NCBI GenBank assembly: GCA_046094825.1
Contig: JBJTIF010000065.1
Span: 1-9,602, forward strand
DNA: 9,602 nt
From: JBJTIF01 sp046094825
GTDB lineage: Bacteria; Actinomycetota; UBA4738; HRBIN12
Direction: 5' to 3'
Under the pieces are notes generated by a model, which worked only from the letters and a program-made list of their open reading frames with translations, did no database searches and had not been told where the DNA came from. Each line of letters begins with the position of its first letter. Position 1 is the first letter of the stretch. The position numbers and the translations under genes are program-made. This document shows positions 1 to 6,490 of this stretch, in pieces.

Positions 1-53
1 GCGGGTTCCGGGCGGGGCGCGTCGACGTGGGCCAGATCGTCCTCGAGGGCTGA
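1..53 (+). CDS. 3' end of an unidentified protein gene (partial)
   Basis: A reading frame open from the left edge ends with TGA at 51-53. The visible residues are GFRAGRVDVGQIVLEG, a plausible soluble C-terminus but too short to assign to a family. The frame choice rests on the stop lying inside a hairpin shared with the stop of the convergent MFS gene 13 bases away, and on the normal residue composition. Function unknown; it could also be chance open sequence, because open frames are common at this base composition. Confidence 0.4.
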   Translation, partial: GFRAGRVDVGQIVLEG

Positions 54-71
54 CGCCCCGCGGGCCTCAGC
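49..71. terminator. Bidirectional hairpin containing both convergent stop codons
   Basis: Bases 49-53 (GCTGA) pair with 67-71 (TCAGC), then a C-C mismatch (54/66), then GCCC (55-58) pairs with GGGC (62-65) around a CGC loop. The TGA of the upstream + gene (51-53) and the TGA of the - strand MFS gene (complement of 67-69) lie opposite each other in the stem. There is no T-tract on either side. Its position between convergent genes supports transcription end or mRNA 3' end protection in both directions; function is inferred. Confidence 0.5.
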
Positions 72-1326
72 GGGCGGTCGTCCCGTCGTCCGCGTCGACC
101 TCCGCATCGTCGGACGCCTTCGCGAGGCCGACGCGCCACACGTCGCGGACGAGCAGCGGCTCGAGCCCGGCGACGACCATGACGACCGCGGCGATCTCGA
201 GCGTCGCCTGGACGCCGATCGCCGCCGCCACCGACCCGACGACGGCGGTCGCGATCGGCACCGCGGCGAGCGAGCCGAGCGCGTCGTAGGACGCGACGCG
301 CGAGAGCAGGTCCGTCGGCACGTGGGTCTGCAGGAGCGTGTCCCAGAGCACGCCGATGACCGAGAAGGAGACACCGAGGCCGACCGCGGCGACGATCATC
401 CAGGGCAGCGACGCCGGGAGCGCGAGCATCGCGACGAAGAACGTCCCCGGCTGGAAGAGGACCGTGACGACGACCATCGGTCGCTTCGGCTGCACCCGCG
501 TCGCGACGAACGTCCCGAGCACCCCGCCGATCGAGAAGGCGGCGAGGACGAGCGCCCAGCCGGGTGCGCCGCCGAGCGACGACTTCGCGACGACGGGACC
601 GAGGATCGCGAACGAGGCGTGGAACCCCCCGATCCAGATGGTCGCGGCGAGGGTCGTCGCCCAGATCCACTTGAACGAGATGAACCCGCGCCAGCCCTCG
701 CGGAGCTCGTGGAGCATGCTCGCACCGCTCGGCTCGCGGTGCGTCGCGGGGATCCGCGCCACGATGACGACCGCGATCGCGAACGAGGCGGCGTCGAGGG
801 CCATCGTCCACCCGGCGCCGATCACGGCGACGAGGACGCCCGCGAGCGCGGATCCACCGATCTGCGCGCTCGTCTGCGAGAACTTCAGGAACGCGTTCGC
901 CGACTGCAGGCGATCGGCCGGCGCCGTCTCCGGCACGAGCCCCGAGAGCACCGGGAACAGCAGCCCCTCCGCGCCGCCCGCGAGGGCGGCGAGGGCGGCG
1001 ACGGATCCGGGCGTCGCGCGACCGGAGATGAAGAGGAACGCGACCGCACCCGCGGAGACCCCCGCGAGGGCTTCGGCGATCATGAGCATCTTCGTGCGCG
1101 GGAATCGGTCGCCGAGGACCCCGCCGAGGAGGATCGTCGCGACCATCGCGAGCGACGCCGCGGTCACGACGAGCGCGAGCTCGCGCGCCCCCGCGCCCGG
1201 GAGGTCGAGGACGCCGAAGGCGAGGGCGACCGGCGTGAGGGCCGATCCGAGGATCGAGATCGTCCGCGCGAGCCAGAGGCGTCGGAACCGCGGCACGCGG
1301 AGGAGCTGGAGATCGTCCCGGCGCAT
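67..1326 (-). CDS. MFS transporter, DHA3/EntS-like exporter
   Basis: A 419-residue integral membrane protein of the major facilitator superfamily, probably a proton-driven drug or small-molecule exporter in the cytoplasmic membrane. The N-terminus (FRRLWLARTISILGSAL) is the usual entry into helix 1 of MFS_3/DHA3 members. The loop 2-3 motif A is present at about residues 68-80 (GGVLGDRFPRTKM), and a helix 5 region around residues 140-165 (SANAFLKFSQTSAQIGG) is typical of the same subgroup. Alternating hydrophobic segments fit 12 helices, and the length is normal for the family. The C-terminal tail after about residue 400 is acidic and hydrophilic. The start is the ATG directly downstream of a TAGCCT box with only six bases between, so the message is probably leaderless. 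The substrate cannot be read from the sequence. The upstream neighbour on the same strand, a secreted protein, is separated by a very strong hairpin, so the two are probably transcribed separately. Confidence 0.88.
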   Translation of the reverse strand: MRRDDLQLLRVPRFRRLWLARTISILGSALTPVALAFGVLDLPGAGARELALVVTAASLAMVATILLGGVLGDRFPRTKMLMIAEALAGVSAGAVAFLFISGRATPGSVAALAALAGGAEGLLFPVLSGLVPETAPADRLQSANAFLKFSQTSAQIGGSALAGVLVAVIGAGWTMALDAASFAIAVVIVARIPATHREPSGASMLHELREGWRGFISFKWIWATTLAATIWIGGFHASFAILGPVVAKSSLGGAPGWALVLAAFSIGGVLGTFVATRVQPKRPMVVVTVLFQPGTFFVAMLALPASLPWMIVAAVGLGVSFSVIGVLWDTLLQTHVPTDLLSRVASYDALGSLAAVPIATAVVGSVAAAIGVQATLEIAAVVMVVAGLEPLLVRDVWRVGLAKASDDAEVDADDGTTAR

Positions 1327-1332
1327 GCGTGG

Positions 1333-1338
1333 AGGCTA
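1333..1338 (-). promoter_or_regulatory. -10 box of a leaderless promoter for the MFS gene
   Basis: On the - strand the sequence reads TAGCCT, six bases, ATG. This matches the TANNNT -10 pattern of actinobacterial leaderless promoters, where transcription begins at the start codon. There is no Shine-Dalgarno sequence in this gap and no clear -35 element. The same TAGCCT-N6-ATG arrangement occurs before the 908-residue acetyltransferase gene. Confidence 0.55.
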
Positions 1339-1374
1339 CCGGACGCGTCGGCGCGGACCGCGTGCGTGCGGCCG

Positions 1375-1407
1375 CGGAACGGGGGCCGCTCCGCGGCCCC
1401 CGTTCCG
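1375..1407 (-). terminator. Strong intrinsic hairpin after the secreted-protein gene
   Basis: A 15-base-pair perfect inverted repeat, 1375-1389 against 1393-1407, with a 3-base TCC loop. It begins 17 bases beyond the stop codon of the - strand secreted-protein gene. No T-tract follows, as is common for high-GC terminators. A smaller hairpin (GTCCG 1407-1411 with CGGAC 1417-1421) lies between it and the stop codon. It should insulate the MFS promoter at 1333-1338 from upstream transcription. Confidence 0.7.
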
Positions 1408-1424
1408 TCCGGTCCTCGGACGGG

Positions 1425-1955
1425 TTACGACGCGACGAGGATCGCGTCCAGGTCGAACACCTGCCACATGTTGACCGGGGTCTTCACGCGCTTCGGCGTG
1501 AGGACCTTGAACTCGGCCGAGACGGCGTACGTGCCGGCGAGGAGCGTCGAGGTCCCGTCGACCTCGACGGTGAGGTTCTCGCCGGGCGACCCGGGATCGC
1601 AGGCGATCCCGGACACGACGACGTGCCGACCGTCGGGGACGGTCACGACGGCGTTCGTGGTGTCACACGTCGCGCCGGTGATCGTCGCCCCGGTGATCGT
1701 GACCCCGTCCGGGAACGTCACGTTGAGGATCATCACCGGGTAGATGCTCTCGTTGCCGTAGGTGAACGTGACGCCTTCGTCGGTGATCGCGATCGGCGTG
1801 TCCACGTACGGCGCGAGGCCGATGTCAGCGGCCACGGTGCTCGCCGTGCCCGCCGGCAACTTCCGCGGGGTCGCCGCGGTCGATCCGACCGCCGTCATGC
1901 CGACCAGCAGCGTGGCCAGCATCGCGACGAAGAGCGCGGATCGGGTCTTGCGCAT
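1425..1955 (-). CDS. Small secreted beta-sandwich-like protein of unknown function
   Basis: A 176-residue protein with a clear Sec signal peptide: basic MRKTR, a hydrophobic core (ALFVAMLATLLVGM), and a likely cleavage site near A27-A28 (STAATP). The mature part is rich in Thr, Val and Gly in alternating hydrophobic patterns that suggest an Ig-like or DUF11-like beta sandwich (for example NVTFPDGVTITGATITG, then LLAGTYAVSAEFKV). It has exactly two cysteines, C97 and C119, well placed for a disulfide outside the cell. No sortase motif, lipobox or C-terminal helix is visible, so it is probably released or loosely bound to the surface. The start at 1955 is chosen over the longer open frame because the signal peptide begins there and a purine-rich ribosome site lies directly upstream; the extra 35 residues of the longer frame are Arg-rich non-coding-like sequence. 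It is divergent from the VOC gene. I cannot name a family with confidence. Confidence 0.78.
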   Translation of the reverse strand: MRKTRSALFVAMLATLLVGMTAVGSTAATPRKLPAGTASTVAADIGLAPYVDTPIAITDEGVTFTYGNESIYPVMILNVTFPDGVTITGATITGATCDTTNAVVTVPDGRHVVVSGIACDPGSPGENLTVEVDGTSTLLAGTYAVSAEFKVLTPKRVKTPVNMWQVFDLDAILVAS

Positions 1956-1958
1956 CGT

Positions 1959-1970
1959 CCTCCCCCTCCT
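1959..1970 (-). promoter_or_regulatory. Ribosome binding site that fixes the secreted-protein start
   Basis: The - strand reads AGGAGGGGGAGG ending three bases before the ATG at 1955-1953. The AGGAGGG part has 8-base spacing. This supports starting at the signal peptide rather than at the upstream ATG at 2060. Confidence 0.75.
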
Positions 1971-2046
1971 CGACGGTCGGTACCTCCGCCCGCCATGTAC
2001 CGAGCGTCTCGCCCAGCGGCGCGGGATACTCCGACGGCGGACCCGC

Positions 2047-2058
2047 GGTCCGCGGACC
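2047..2058. promoter_or_regulatory. Perfect palindrome in the divergent promoter region, possible operator
   Basis: GGTCCGCGGACC is a 12-base perfect palindrome in the 160-base region (1956-2115) between two divergently transcribed genes. It overlaps a repeat of CCGCGG at 2043-2048 and 2050-2055. It could be a binding site for a dimeric regulator, but short GC palindromes arise often by chance at this composition. I see no convincing -35/-10 pair around it. Confidence 0.25.
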
Positions 2059-2105
2059 ATCGGACCTTGCGCCGGAGGGCAACGGCGCGGCGGTCGGCAC
2101 GGATC

Positions 2106-2110
2106 GGAGG
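2106..2110 (+). promoter_or_regulatory. Ribosome binding site of the VOC gene
   Basis: GGAGG lies five bases upstream of the ATG at 2116. It picks this start over the much earlier in-frame ATG at 1762, which falls inside the opposite-strand secreted-protein gene. Confidence 0.7.
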
Positions 2111-2115
2111 ACGCG

Positions 2116-2646
2116 ATGACGGATGGAGCGGCGACGGACCCGACGACCGCGGTGAACCCCGTCCGGCTGAACCACGCGGTGCTCTTCGTCGCGGACCTCG
2201 AACGTTCCCTGTGGTTCTACGGAACGGTGTTCGGGTTCGAGGTCGTCGCGCGCGAACCGCGGGCCAACGCGGCCTTCCTGCGCCTGCCTCGGTCCGGCAA
2301 CCACCACGACCTCGGACTCTTCGGCGTCGGCGCGCAGGCACCGCGACCGCGCGGGAGCGTCGGGCTCTACCACCTCGCGTGGCAACTCGACACGATCGAC
2401 GAGCTCGCCGCGGCGCGCCGCACGCTCATCGAGGCCGGCGCCTTCGGCGGCGAGTCGAGCCACGGGGCGACGAAGAGCGTCTACGGCGCCGACCCGGACG
2501 GCAACGAGTTCGAGGTCATGTGGATGCTGCCGCGCGCGGAGTGGGGTCGGTGGGAGCACGAGGCTCCGATCGAACGCCTCGACCTCGAGGGCGACCTCGC
2601 CCGCTGGTCCGGCGTCCGCACCGCGCACGAACTCGCCGGCGCCTGA
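2116..2646 (+). CDS. VOC-family metalloprotein (glyoxalase / type I extradiol dioxygenase fold)
   Basis: A 176-residue protein of the vicinal oxygen chelate superfamily. Family markers are LNHAVLFVADLERSLWFY at the first beta-alpha unit (residues 18-35) and YGADPDGNEFEV (residues 123-134) at the end of the second. Candidate metal ligands are H20, H86 (GLYHLAW) and E133. Their spacing (66 and 47 residues) is close to the His-His-Glu facial triad of type I extradiol dioxygenases. H63/H64 in the NHHD stretch lie where glyoxalase-type members place another ligand. The length fits a single two-module VOC domain with a 35-residue tail. The substrate cannot be told: dioxygenase, glyoxalase, epimerase and antibiotic-binding members share this fold. 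The next gene on the same strand starts 53 bases later but has its own promoter-like box. Confidence is high for the fold and low for any specific reaction. Confidence 0.85.
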   Translation: MTDGAATDPTTAVNPVRLNHAVLFVADLERSLWFYGTVFGFEVVAREPRANAAFLRLPRSGNHHDLGLFGVGAQAPRPRGSVGLYHLAWQLDTIDELAAARRTLIEAGAFGGESSHGATKSVYGADPDGNEFEVMWMLPRAEWGRWEHEAPIERLDLEGDLARWSGVRTAHELAGA

Positions 2647-2658
2647 GCGCGTCCGGCG
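2634..2658 (+). terminator. Hairpin with the VOC stop codon in its loop
   Basis: CGCCGG (2634-2639) pairs with CCGGCG (2653-2658), and inside it CGC (2640-2642) pairs with GCG (2647-2649) around a CTGA loop that holds the TGA stop (2644-2646). A 3-base bulge (2650-2652) interrupts the right arm. No T-tract. Possibly a weak terminator or mRNA 3' structure. Confidence 0.35.
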
Positions 2659-2683
2659 GCGGTCCGGAGGCAGGCTCGGACGC

Positions 2684-2689
2684 TAGGCT
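2684..2689 (+). promoter_or_regulatory. -10-like box for the metallo-hydrolase gene
   Basis: TAGGCT ends ten bases before the ATG at 2700 and fits TANNNT. Transcription would then start about three or four bases before the ATG, leaving almost no leader and no Shine-Dalgarno sequence. The box overlaps the second copy of a direct repeat GGCTCGG (2673-2679 and 2686-2692), which may be incidental. Confidence 0.45.
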
Positions 2690-2699
2690 CGGGACGACC

Positions 2700-3704
2700 A
2701 TGGGCACCGCCACCGAACGCCGTCGCGCGCGCTACCGCAACCGCTACCTGGAGCAGGTCGAGGGCCGCGGGCTCTGGCGCTGGCAGTGGGACCGCATGCG
2801 CAACCCGCGCCGCGCGATGCGCGGCCCGATCGTCGGTGTCGAACCCGACCTCGCGCGGATCCACACCCCCACCGCCGAGCCGCGCTTCACCTGGGTGGGC
2901 CACGCGACGCTCCTCGCGCAGGTCGGCGGCATCCACGTCCTCACCGACCCGCACTTCGGTCGCGTCGCGTCCCCCCTGCGCTTCGGTCCGACCCGCCACC
3001 AGCCCCCCGGGGTGGCGTTCGACGACCTGCCCCGCATCGACGTCGTCGTCGTGTCGCACAACCACTACGACCACCTCGACCTCGGGACGGTGCAGCGCCT
3101 CATGCGGCAGGAACCCGAACCCCCGACGTTCCTCGTGCCGCGCGGGGTCGAGCGGTGGTTCCGCCGGTGGGTCCGGGGCGCCGTGACCGAGGGGCCGCAC
3201 CGCACCGTCATCGGCTGCGACTGGGACGACGAGTTCGTGCACCCGAGCGGGGTCCGGTTCCGGTTCCTCGCGGTGCAGCACTGGAGCGCCCGCGCGCTCC
3301 ACGATCGCTACCGCACGCTCTGGGGCTCGTGGGGCGTCCTCGCACCGGGGATGACGTTCTGGTTCTCCGGCGACCTCGGCTACTCCCCGGACATCGCGGA
3401 CGCCCGCGCGAGCCTCGGCGAGGTGGACGTCGCGGCGATCTCGATCGGGGCGTACGACCCGCGGTGGATCATGCGCGCGTCGCACCTCGACCCCGAGGAG
3501 GCGGTGCTCGCGCTGGAGGACCTCGCGGCGAAGGCCGCGATCGCGGTGCACTGGGGCACCTTCGAGGACCTCACGGACGAACCCCTCGACGAGCCGCCGG
3601 ACCTCCTGCGGGCGGCCCTCGGCGCGCGCGGTATCGACCGCGATCGCTTCGTCGTGCCGAAGCACGGGCAGACGCTCGTGTGGGACGGCGCGCGCCTGCG
3701 CTGA
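2700..3704 (+). CDS. Metallo-beta-lactamase-fold hydrolase, NAPE-PLD/UlaG-like
   Basis: A 334-residue cytoplasmic zinc-dependent hydrolase. The sequence follows the NAPE-PLD-like branch of the MBL fold. FTWVGHATLL precedes TDPHF (residues 82-86) and the SPLRFGPTRHQPPGV stretch. The metal signature is H120-x-H122-x-D124-H125 in SHNHYDHLD. Further ligands are H194 (VQHWS), D225 (FSGDLGYSPD) and H284 (AVHWGTF). H262 (SHLDPEEAV) and the IGAYDPRW segment are also typical of this branch. Length matches bacterial members. In characterised relatives the reaction is phosphodiester hydrolysis of N-acyl phosphatidylethanolamines (NAPE-PLD) or lactone opening (UlaG); the substrate here is unknown. The ATG at 2700 is preferred because homology-like sequence begins soon after and a TAGGCT box lies just upstream. 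The first 50 residues are Arg-rich (RRRARYRNRYLEQ, WRWQWDRMRNPRRAMRG) and could touch membrane phospholipid or nucleic acid, which is inference only. An 18-base palindrome follows the stop directly. Confidence 0.88.
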   Translation: MGTATERRRARYRNRYLEQVEGRGLWRWQWDRMRNPRRAMRGPIVGVEPDLARIHTPTAEPRFTWVGHATLLAQVGGIHVLTDPHFGRVASPLRFGPTRHQPPGVAFDDLPRIDVVVVSHNHYDHLDLGTVQRLMRQEPEPPTFLVPRGVERWFRRWVRGAVTEGPHRTVIGCDWDDEFVHPSGVRFRFLAVQHWSARALHDRYRTLWGSWGVLAPGMTFWFSGDLGYSPDIADARASLGEVDVAAISIGAYDPRWIMRASHLDPEEAVLALEDLAAKAAIAVHWGTFEDLTDEPLDEPPDLLRAALGARGIDRDRFVVPKHGQTLVWDGARLR

Positions 3705-3722
3705 CCGGGCGCGCGCGCCCGG
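3705..3722 (+). terminator. 18-base perfect palindrome directly after the metallo-hydrolase stop
   Basis: CCGGGCGCGCGCGCCCGG begins on the base after the TGA at 3702-3704. As RNA it would fold to a 7-bp stem with a CGCG loop. No T-tract follows. Position supports transcription termination before the downstream gene, which has its own promoter-like box at 3752-3757. Confidence 0.55.
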
Positions 3723-3751
3723 CGACGGCAGGCGCGCGCCGCCCCACGCCG

Positions 3752-3757
3752 TAGCCT
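3752..3757 (+). promoter_or_regulatory. -10 box of a leaderless promoter for the Pat-like gene
   Basis: TAGCCT ends six bases before the ATG at 3764, the same box and spacing as in front of the MFS gene. There is no Shine-Dalgarno sequence between box and start. A -35 element is not evident. Confidence 0.55.
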
Positions 3758-3763
3758 GTCCCC

Positions 3764-6490
3764 ATGGCCCCGCCGCTTCCCCCCGTCGAGACCACGGTCG
3801 TCCTGAAGGACGGCTCGACCGTCCGCATCCGCCCCGCGACGCCCGACGACCTCCGACGCGTCGAGGACTACTTCCTCGCGCTCTCCGACCACTCGCGCGA
3901 GCTCCGCTTCTGGTCGCGGTCCGTCGACATCTCCGAGCAGGCGCGGCACACCGTCGCCGTCGACGATCGCGACCACGTGACGCTCCTCGCGGTCCTCGGC
4001 GACGACGGCGAGCGGATGATCGGCGGGGCGCAGTACGTGCGCATCGGCTCCTCGCCCCGCGCCGAGGTCGGGATGTCCGTCGCCGACGAGTTCCAGGGCC
4101 TCGGGCTCGGGTCGATCCTCCTCGGGCAGCTCGCCCACGCGGCGCAGGATCGCGACGTCGAGATCTTCTCCGCGGAGGTCCTCCCGGAGAACCACCGGAT
4201 GATCGGCGTCTTCCGCGAATCGGGGTTCCGCCCCTCGATCAGCGCGAAGCCCGGCGTCGTCGAGGTGGAGTTCCCGACGACGCTCACCGAGGAGACGATC
4301 GAGCAGTTCGACGAACGCGAGCGCCGCGCCGCCGCGAACGCCGTGCGGCGCTTCCTCGAGCCCGCCTCCGTCGCGGTCATCGGCGCCTCGCGCGACCCCG
4401 AGTCGATCGGCGGCCGCCTCTTCCGCAACCTCCTCGTCCAGCCCTTCGCGGGCGTCGTGTTCCCCGTGAACCCGAGCACGCCGGTCGTCCAGGGCGTCAC
4501 CGCCTACCCGACGATCGATGACGTGCCCGGTGCGGTCGAGCTCGCGTTCATCGCGGTGCCCGCCGCCCGGGTGCTCGAGGTCGCCCGCGCGTGCGGCGAG
4601 CGCGGCGTCCGCTCGCTCGTCGTCATCTCCGCGGGGTTCGGCGAGACCGGGGCCGAGGGCATCGCGCGCCAGGACGAGCTCGTCCGGATCTGCCGCTCGT
4701 ACGGCATGCGGCTCATCGGCCCGAACTGCATGGGGATCACGAACTCCGCGCCGGACGTGAAGCTGAACGGGACGTTCTCGAGCGCGTGGGCGCCCGCCGG
4801 CAACGTCGCGTTCATGTCGCAGTCCGGCGCGCTCGGCCTCGCCGTCATGAACCACGCGCAGGTCCTCGGCATGGGGCTCTCCTCGTTCGTGAGCATCGGG
4901 AACAAGGCGGACATCTCCGGCAACGACCTCCTCGCGTACTGGGGCGAGGACCCGCGGACCGACGTCGTCCTCCTCTACATGGAGTCCTTCGGCAACCCCC
5001 GCCGCTTCGGTCGCTACGCCCGGCGGATCGGGCGGACGAAGCCGATCGTCGCGGTGAAGAGCGGCCGGAGCGCCGCCGGGGCGCGGGCGACCTCGTCGCA
5101 CACCGGTTCGCTCCTCGCGGCGAACGACCGCACGGTGGACGCGGTGTTCGCCCAGCACGGCGTGATCCGCACCGACACCCTCGAGGAGATGTTCGACGTC
5201 GCGACGCTCCTCGCGAACCAGCCCGTGCCCCTCGGCAACCGCGTCGCGATCGTGACGAACGCGGGTGGCCTCGGGATCCAGTGCGCGGACACGTGCGAGG
5301 CGCGCGGCCTCACCGTCCCCGAGCTCGCACCCGCGACGATCGCCGAGCTCCGGAGCTTCCTCCCCGCGGAGGCCTCGACGGGCAACCCCGTCGACATGAT
5401 CGCCTCCGCATCGCCCGAGCACTACCGCCGGACGATCGCCACCGTCGCGCGCGACCCGGGGATCGACGCGCTCATCGTGATCTACATCCCGCCGCTCGAG
5501 TCCGACGCGCCGCCGATCGCGCACGCGATGGTCGAGGCGATCGGCGCGCGCGAGCGCGACATCCCCGTCCTCACGTGCTTCATGAGCGCCCGCGGCATCC
5601 CGGAGGTGCTCCGCTCCCCGGGGGTGCGGATCCCCTCGTACGCGTTCCCCGAGCAGGCGGCGATCGCGCTCGCGCACGCGACGGAGCACGGGCGCTGGCG
5701 CTCGAAGCCGGAGGGCCGGGTCCCCGAGGTCGCCGACGTGCGGGCCGACGAGGCGCACGCGGCGCTCGCCTCCGCGCTCGACCGCGGCGCGGGGTGGCTC
5801 TCGCCGGACGAGGTGCGGACGCTCCTTGACTGCTACGGCATCCGCGCCGCGCGCGAGGAGACGGTCGCGACGCCCGCCGAGGCGGCGGACGCGGCGCGAC
5901 GGTTCGGCTCCCCGGTCGCGTTGAAGGCCTCCGGCCCGCTCCACAAGACCGAGGCCGACGCGGTCCGGCTCGACCTCGACGCGTCGGCGGTCGAGGGTGA
6001 GGCGGCCGCGATGCGCGACCGCCTCGCGGGGCGCGGGCAGTCGATCGACGGCTTCATCGTCCAGGAGATGGTCGGCGGCGGCACCGAGATGCTCGTCGGC
6101 CTCGCAGACGATCCGGTCTTCGGGCCGGTCGTCGCGGTCGGCGCGGGCGGCGTCACCGTCGAACTCACGCGCGACGTCGCCGTGCGCGTCGCACCGCTCA
6201 CCGACCTCGACGCCGATGAGATGGTCCGCGAGCTCACGACGTTCCCGCTCCTCGACGGGTTCCGCGGCGCGCCGAAGAAGGACGTCGGCGCGCTCGTCGA
6301 CGTGCTCCTGCGCGTGAGCGCGATGGCGGACGCGCACCCGGCGATCGCGGAGATGGACCTGAACCCCGTGATGGTCCGCACGGACGGCGCGATCGTCGTC
6401 GACGCCCGCGTGCGGGTGCGAACCCCTGAGCCGACGACGCCGATCGGTGCTCGGGCGACGGGCCCCATCCGCGGCATCGCGGTCCGCTGA
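3764..6490 (+). CDS. GNAT acetyltransferase fused to NDP-forming acyl-CoA synthetase (Pat-like)
   Basis: A 908-residue two-part protein related to the bacterial protein lysine acetyltransferase Pat/PatZ. Residues about 10-170 form a GNAT domain (KDGSTVRIRPATPDDLRRVE at the start) with the acetyl-CoA loop Q111-GLGLG-116 and PENHRMIGVFRESGF near its end. A CoA-binding Rossmann domain starts at about F197 (SVAVIGASRDPESIGG), followed by succinyl-CoA-ligase-like domains (IGPNCMGI, FMSQSGALGLA). H446 in SSHTGSLL sits where the phosphohistidine of NDP-forming synthetases lies. An ATP-grasp domain runs from about 679 to 895, with H727 in LHKTEAD at the second phosphohistidine position. The E. coli/Salmonella enzyme has the opposite domain order; GNAT-first order is known from actinobacteria such as Streptomyces. 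The known role of Pat is acetyl-CoA-dependent acetylation of lysines, notably inactivating acyl-CoA synthetases. No cyclic-nucleotide domain is seen. It is likely monocistronic and leaderless. An acyl-CoA synthetase with a regulatory GNAT domain is the main alternative. Confidence 0.9.
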   Translation: MAPPLPPVETTVVLKDGSTVRIRPATPDDLRRVEDYFLALSDHSRELRFWSRSVDISEQARHTVAVDDRDHVTLLAVLGDDGERMIGGAQYVRIGSSPRAEVGMSVADEFQGLGLGSILLGQLAHAAQDRDVEIFSAEVLPENHRMIGVFRESGFRPSISAKPGVVEVEFPTTLTEETIEQFDERERRAAANAVRRFLEPASVAVIGASRDPESIGGRLFRNLLVQPFAGVVFPVNPSTPVVQGVTAYPTIDDVPGAVELAFIAVPAARVLEVARACGERGVRSLVVISAGFGETGAEGIARQDELVRICRSYGMRLIGPNCMGITNSAPDVKLNGTFSSAWAPAGNVAFMSQSGALGLAVMNHAQVLGMGLSSFVSIGNKADISGNDLLAYWGEDPRTDVVLLYMESFGNPRRFGRYARRIGRTKPIVAVKSGRSAAGARATSSHTGSLLAANDRTVDAVFAQHGVIRTDTLEEMFDVATLLANQPVPLGNRVAIVTNAGGLGIQCADTCEARGLTVPELAPATIAELRSFLPAEASTGNPVDMIASASPEHYRRTIATVARDPGIDALIVIYIPPLESDAPPIAHAMVEAIGARERDIPVLTCFMSARGIPEVLRSPGVRIPSYAFPEQAAIALAHATEHGRWRSKPEGRVPEVADVRADEAHAALASALDRGAGWLSPDEVRTLLDCYGIRAAREETVATPAEAADAARRFGSPVALKASGPLHKTEADAVRLDLDASAVEGEAAAMRDRLAGRGQSIDGFIVQEMVGGGTEMLVGLADDPVFGPVVAVGAGGVTVELTRDVAVRVAPLTDLDADEMVRELTTFPLLDGFRGAPKKDVGALVDVLLRVSAMADAHPAIAEMDLNPVMVRTDGAIVVDARVRVRTPEPTTPIGARATGPIRGIAVR

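Noticed and set aside
1675..1705. Short tandem repeat CGGTGATCGT within the secreted-protein gene
   Set aside because: It corresponds to the ITGATITGAT residue repeat, only two units within a beta-rich coding region, so no separate element is needed.
322..1743. Large + strand open frames opposite the MFS and secreted-protein genes
   Set aside because: Charged low-complexity translations; the opposite strand encodes a clear 12-helix transporter and a signal-peptide protein.
1329..2699. Upstream extension of the metallo-hydrolase frame to 1329 (791 codons in total)
   Set aside because: The extra 457 codons are Arg-rich low-complexity sequence overlapping two other recognisable genes. Enzyme-like sequence begins only after the ATG at 2700.
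3380..6337. A 985-codon open frame on the - strand antisense to the metallo-hydrolase and Pat-like genes
   Set aside because: Its translation is dominated by Arg, Asp, Glu, Ala and His repeats with no domain signature, the usual shadow of a GC-rich gene. The + strand frames carry clear motifs throughout.
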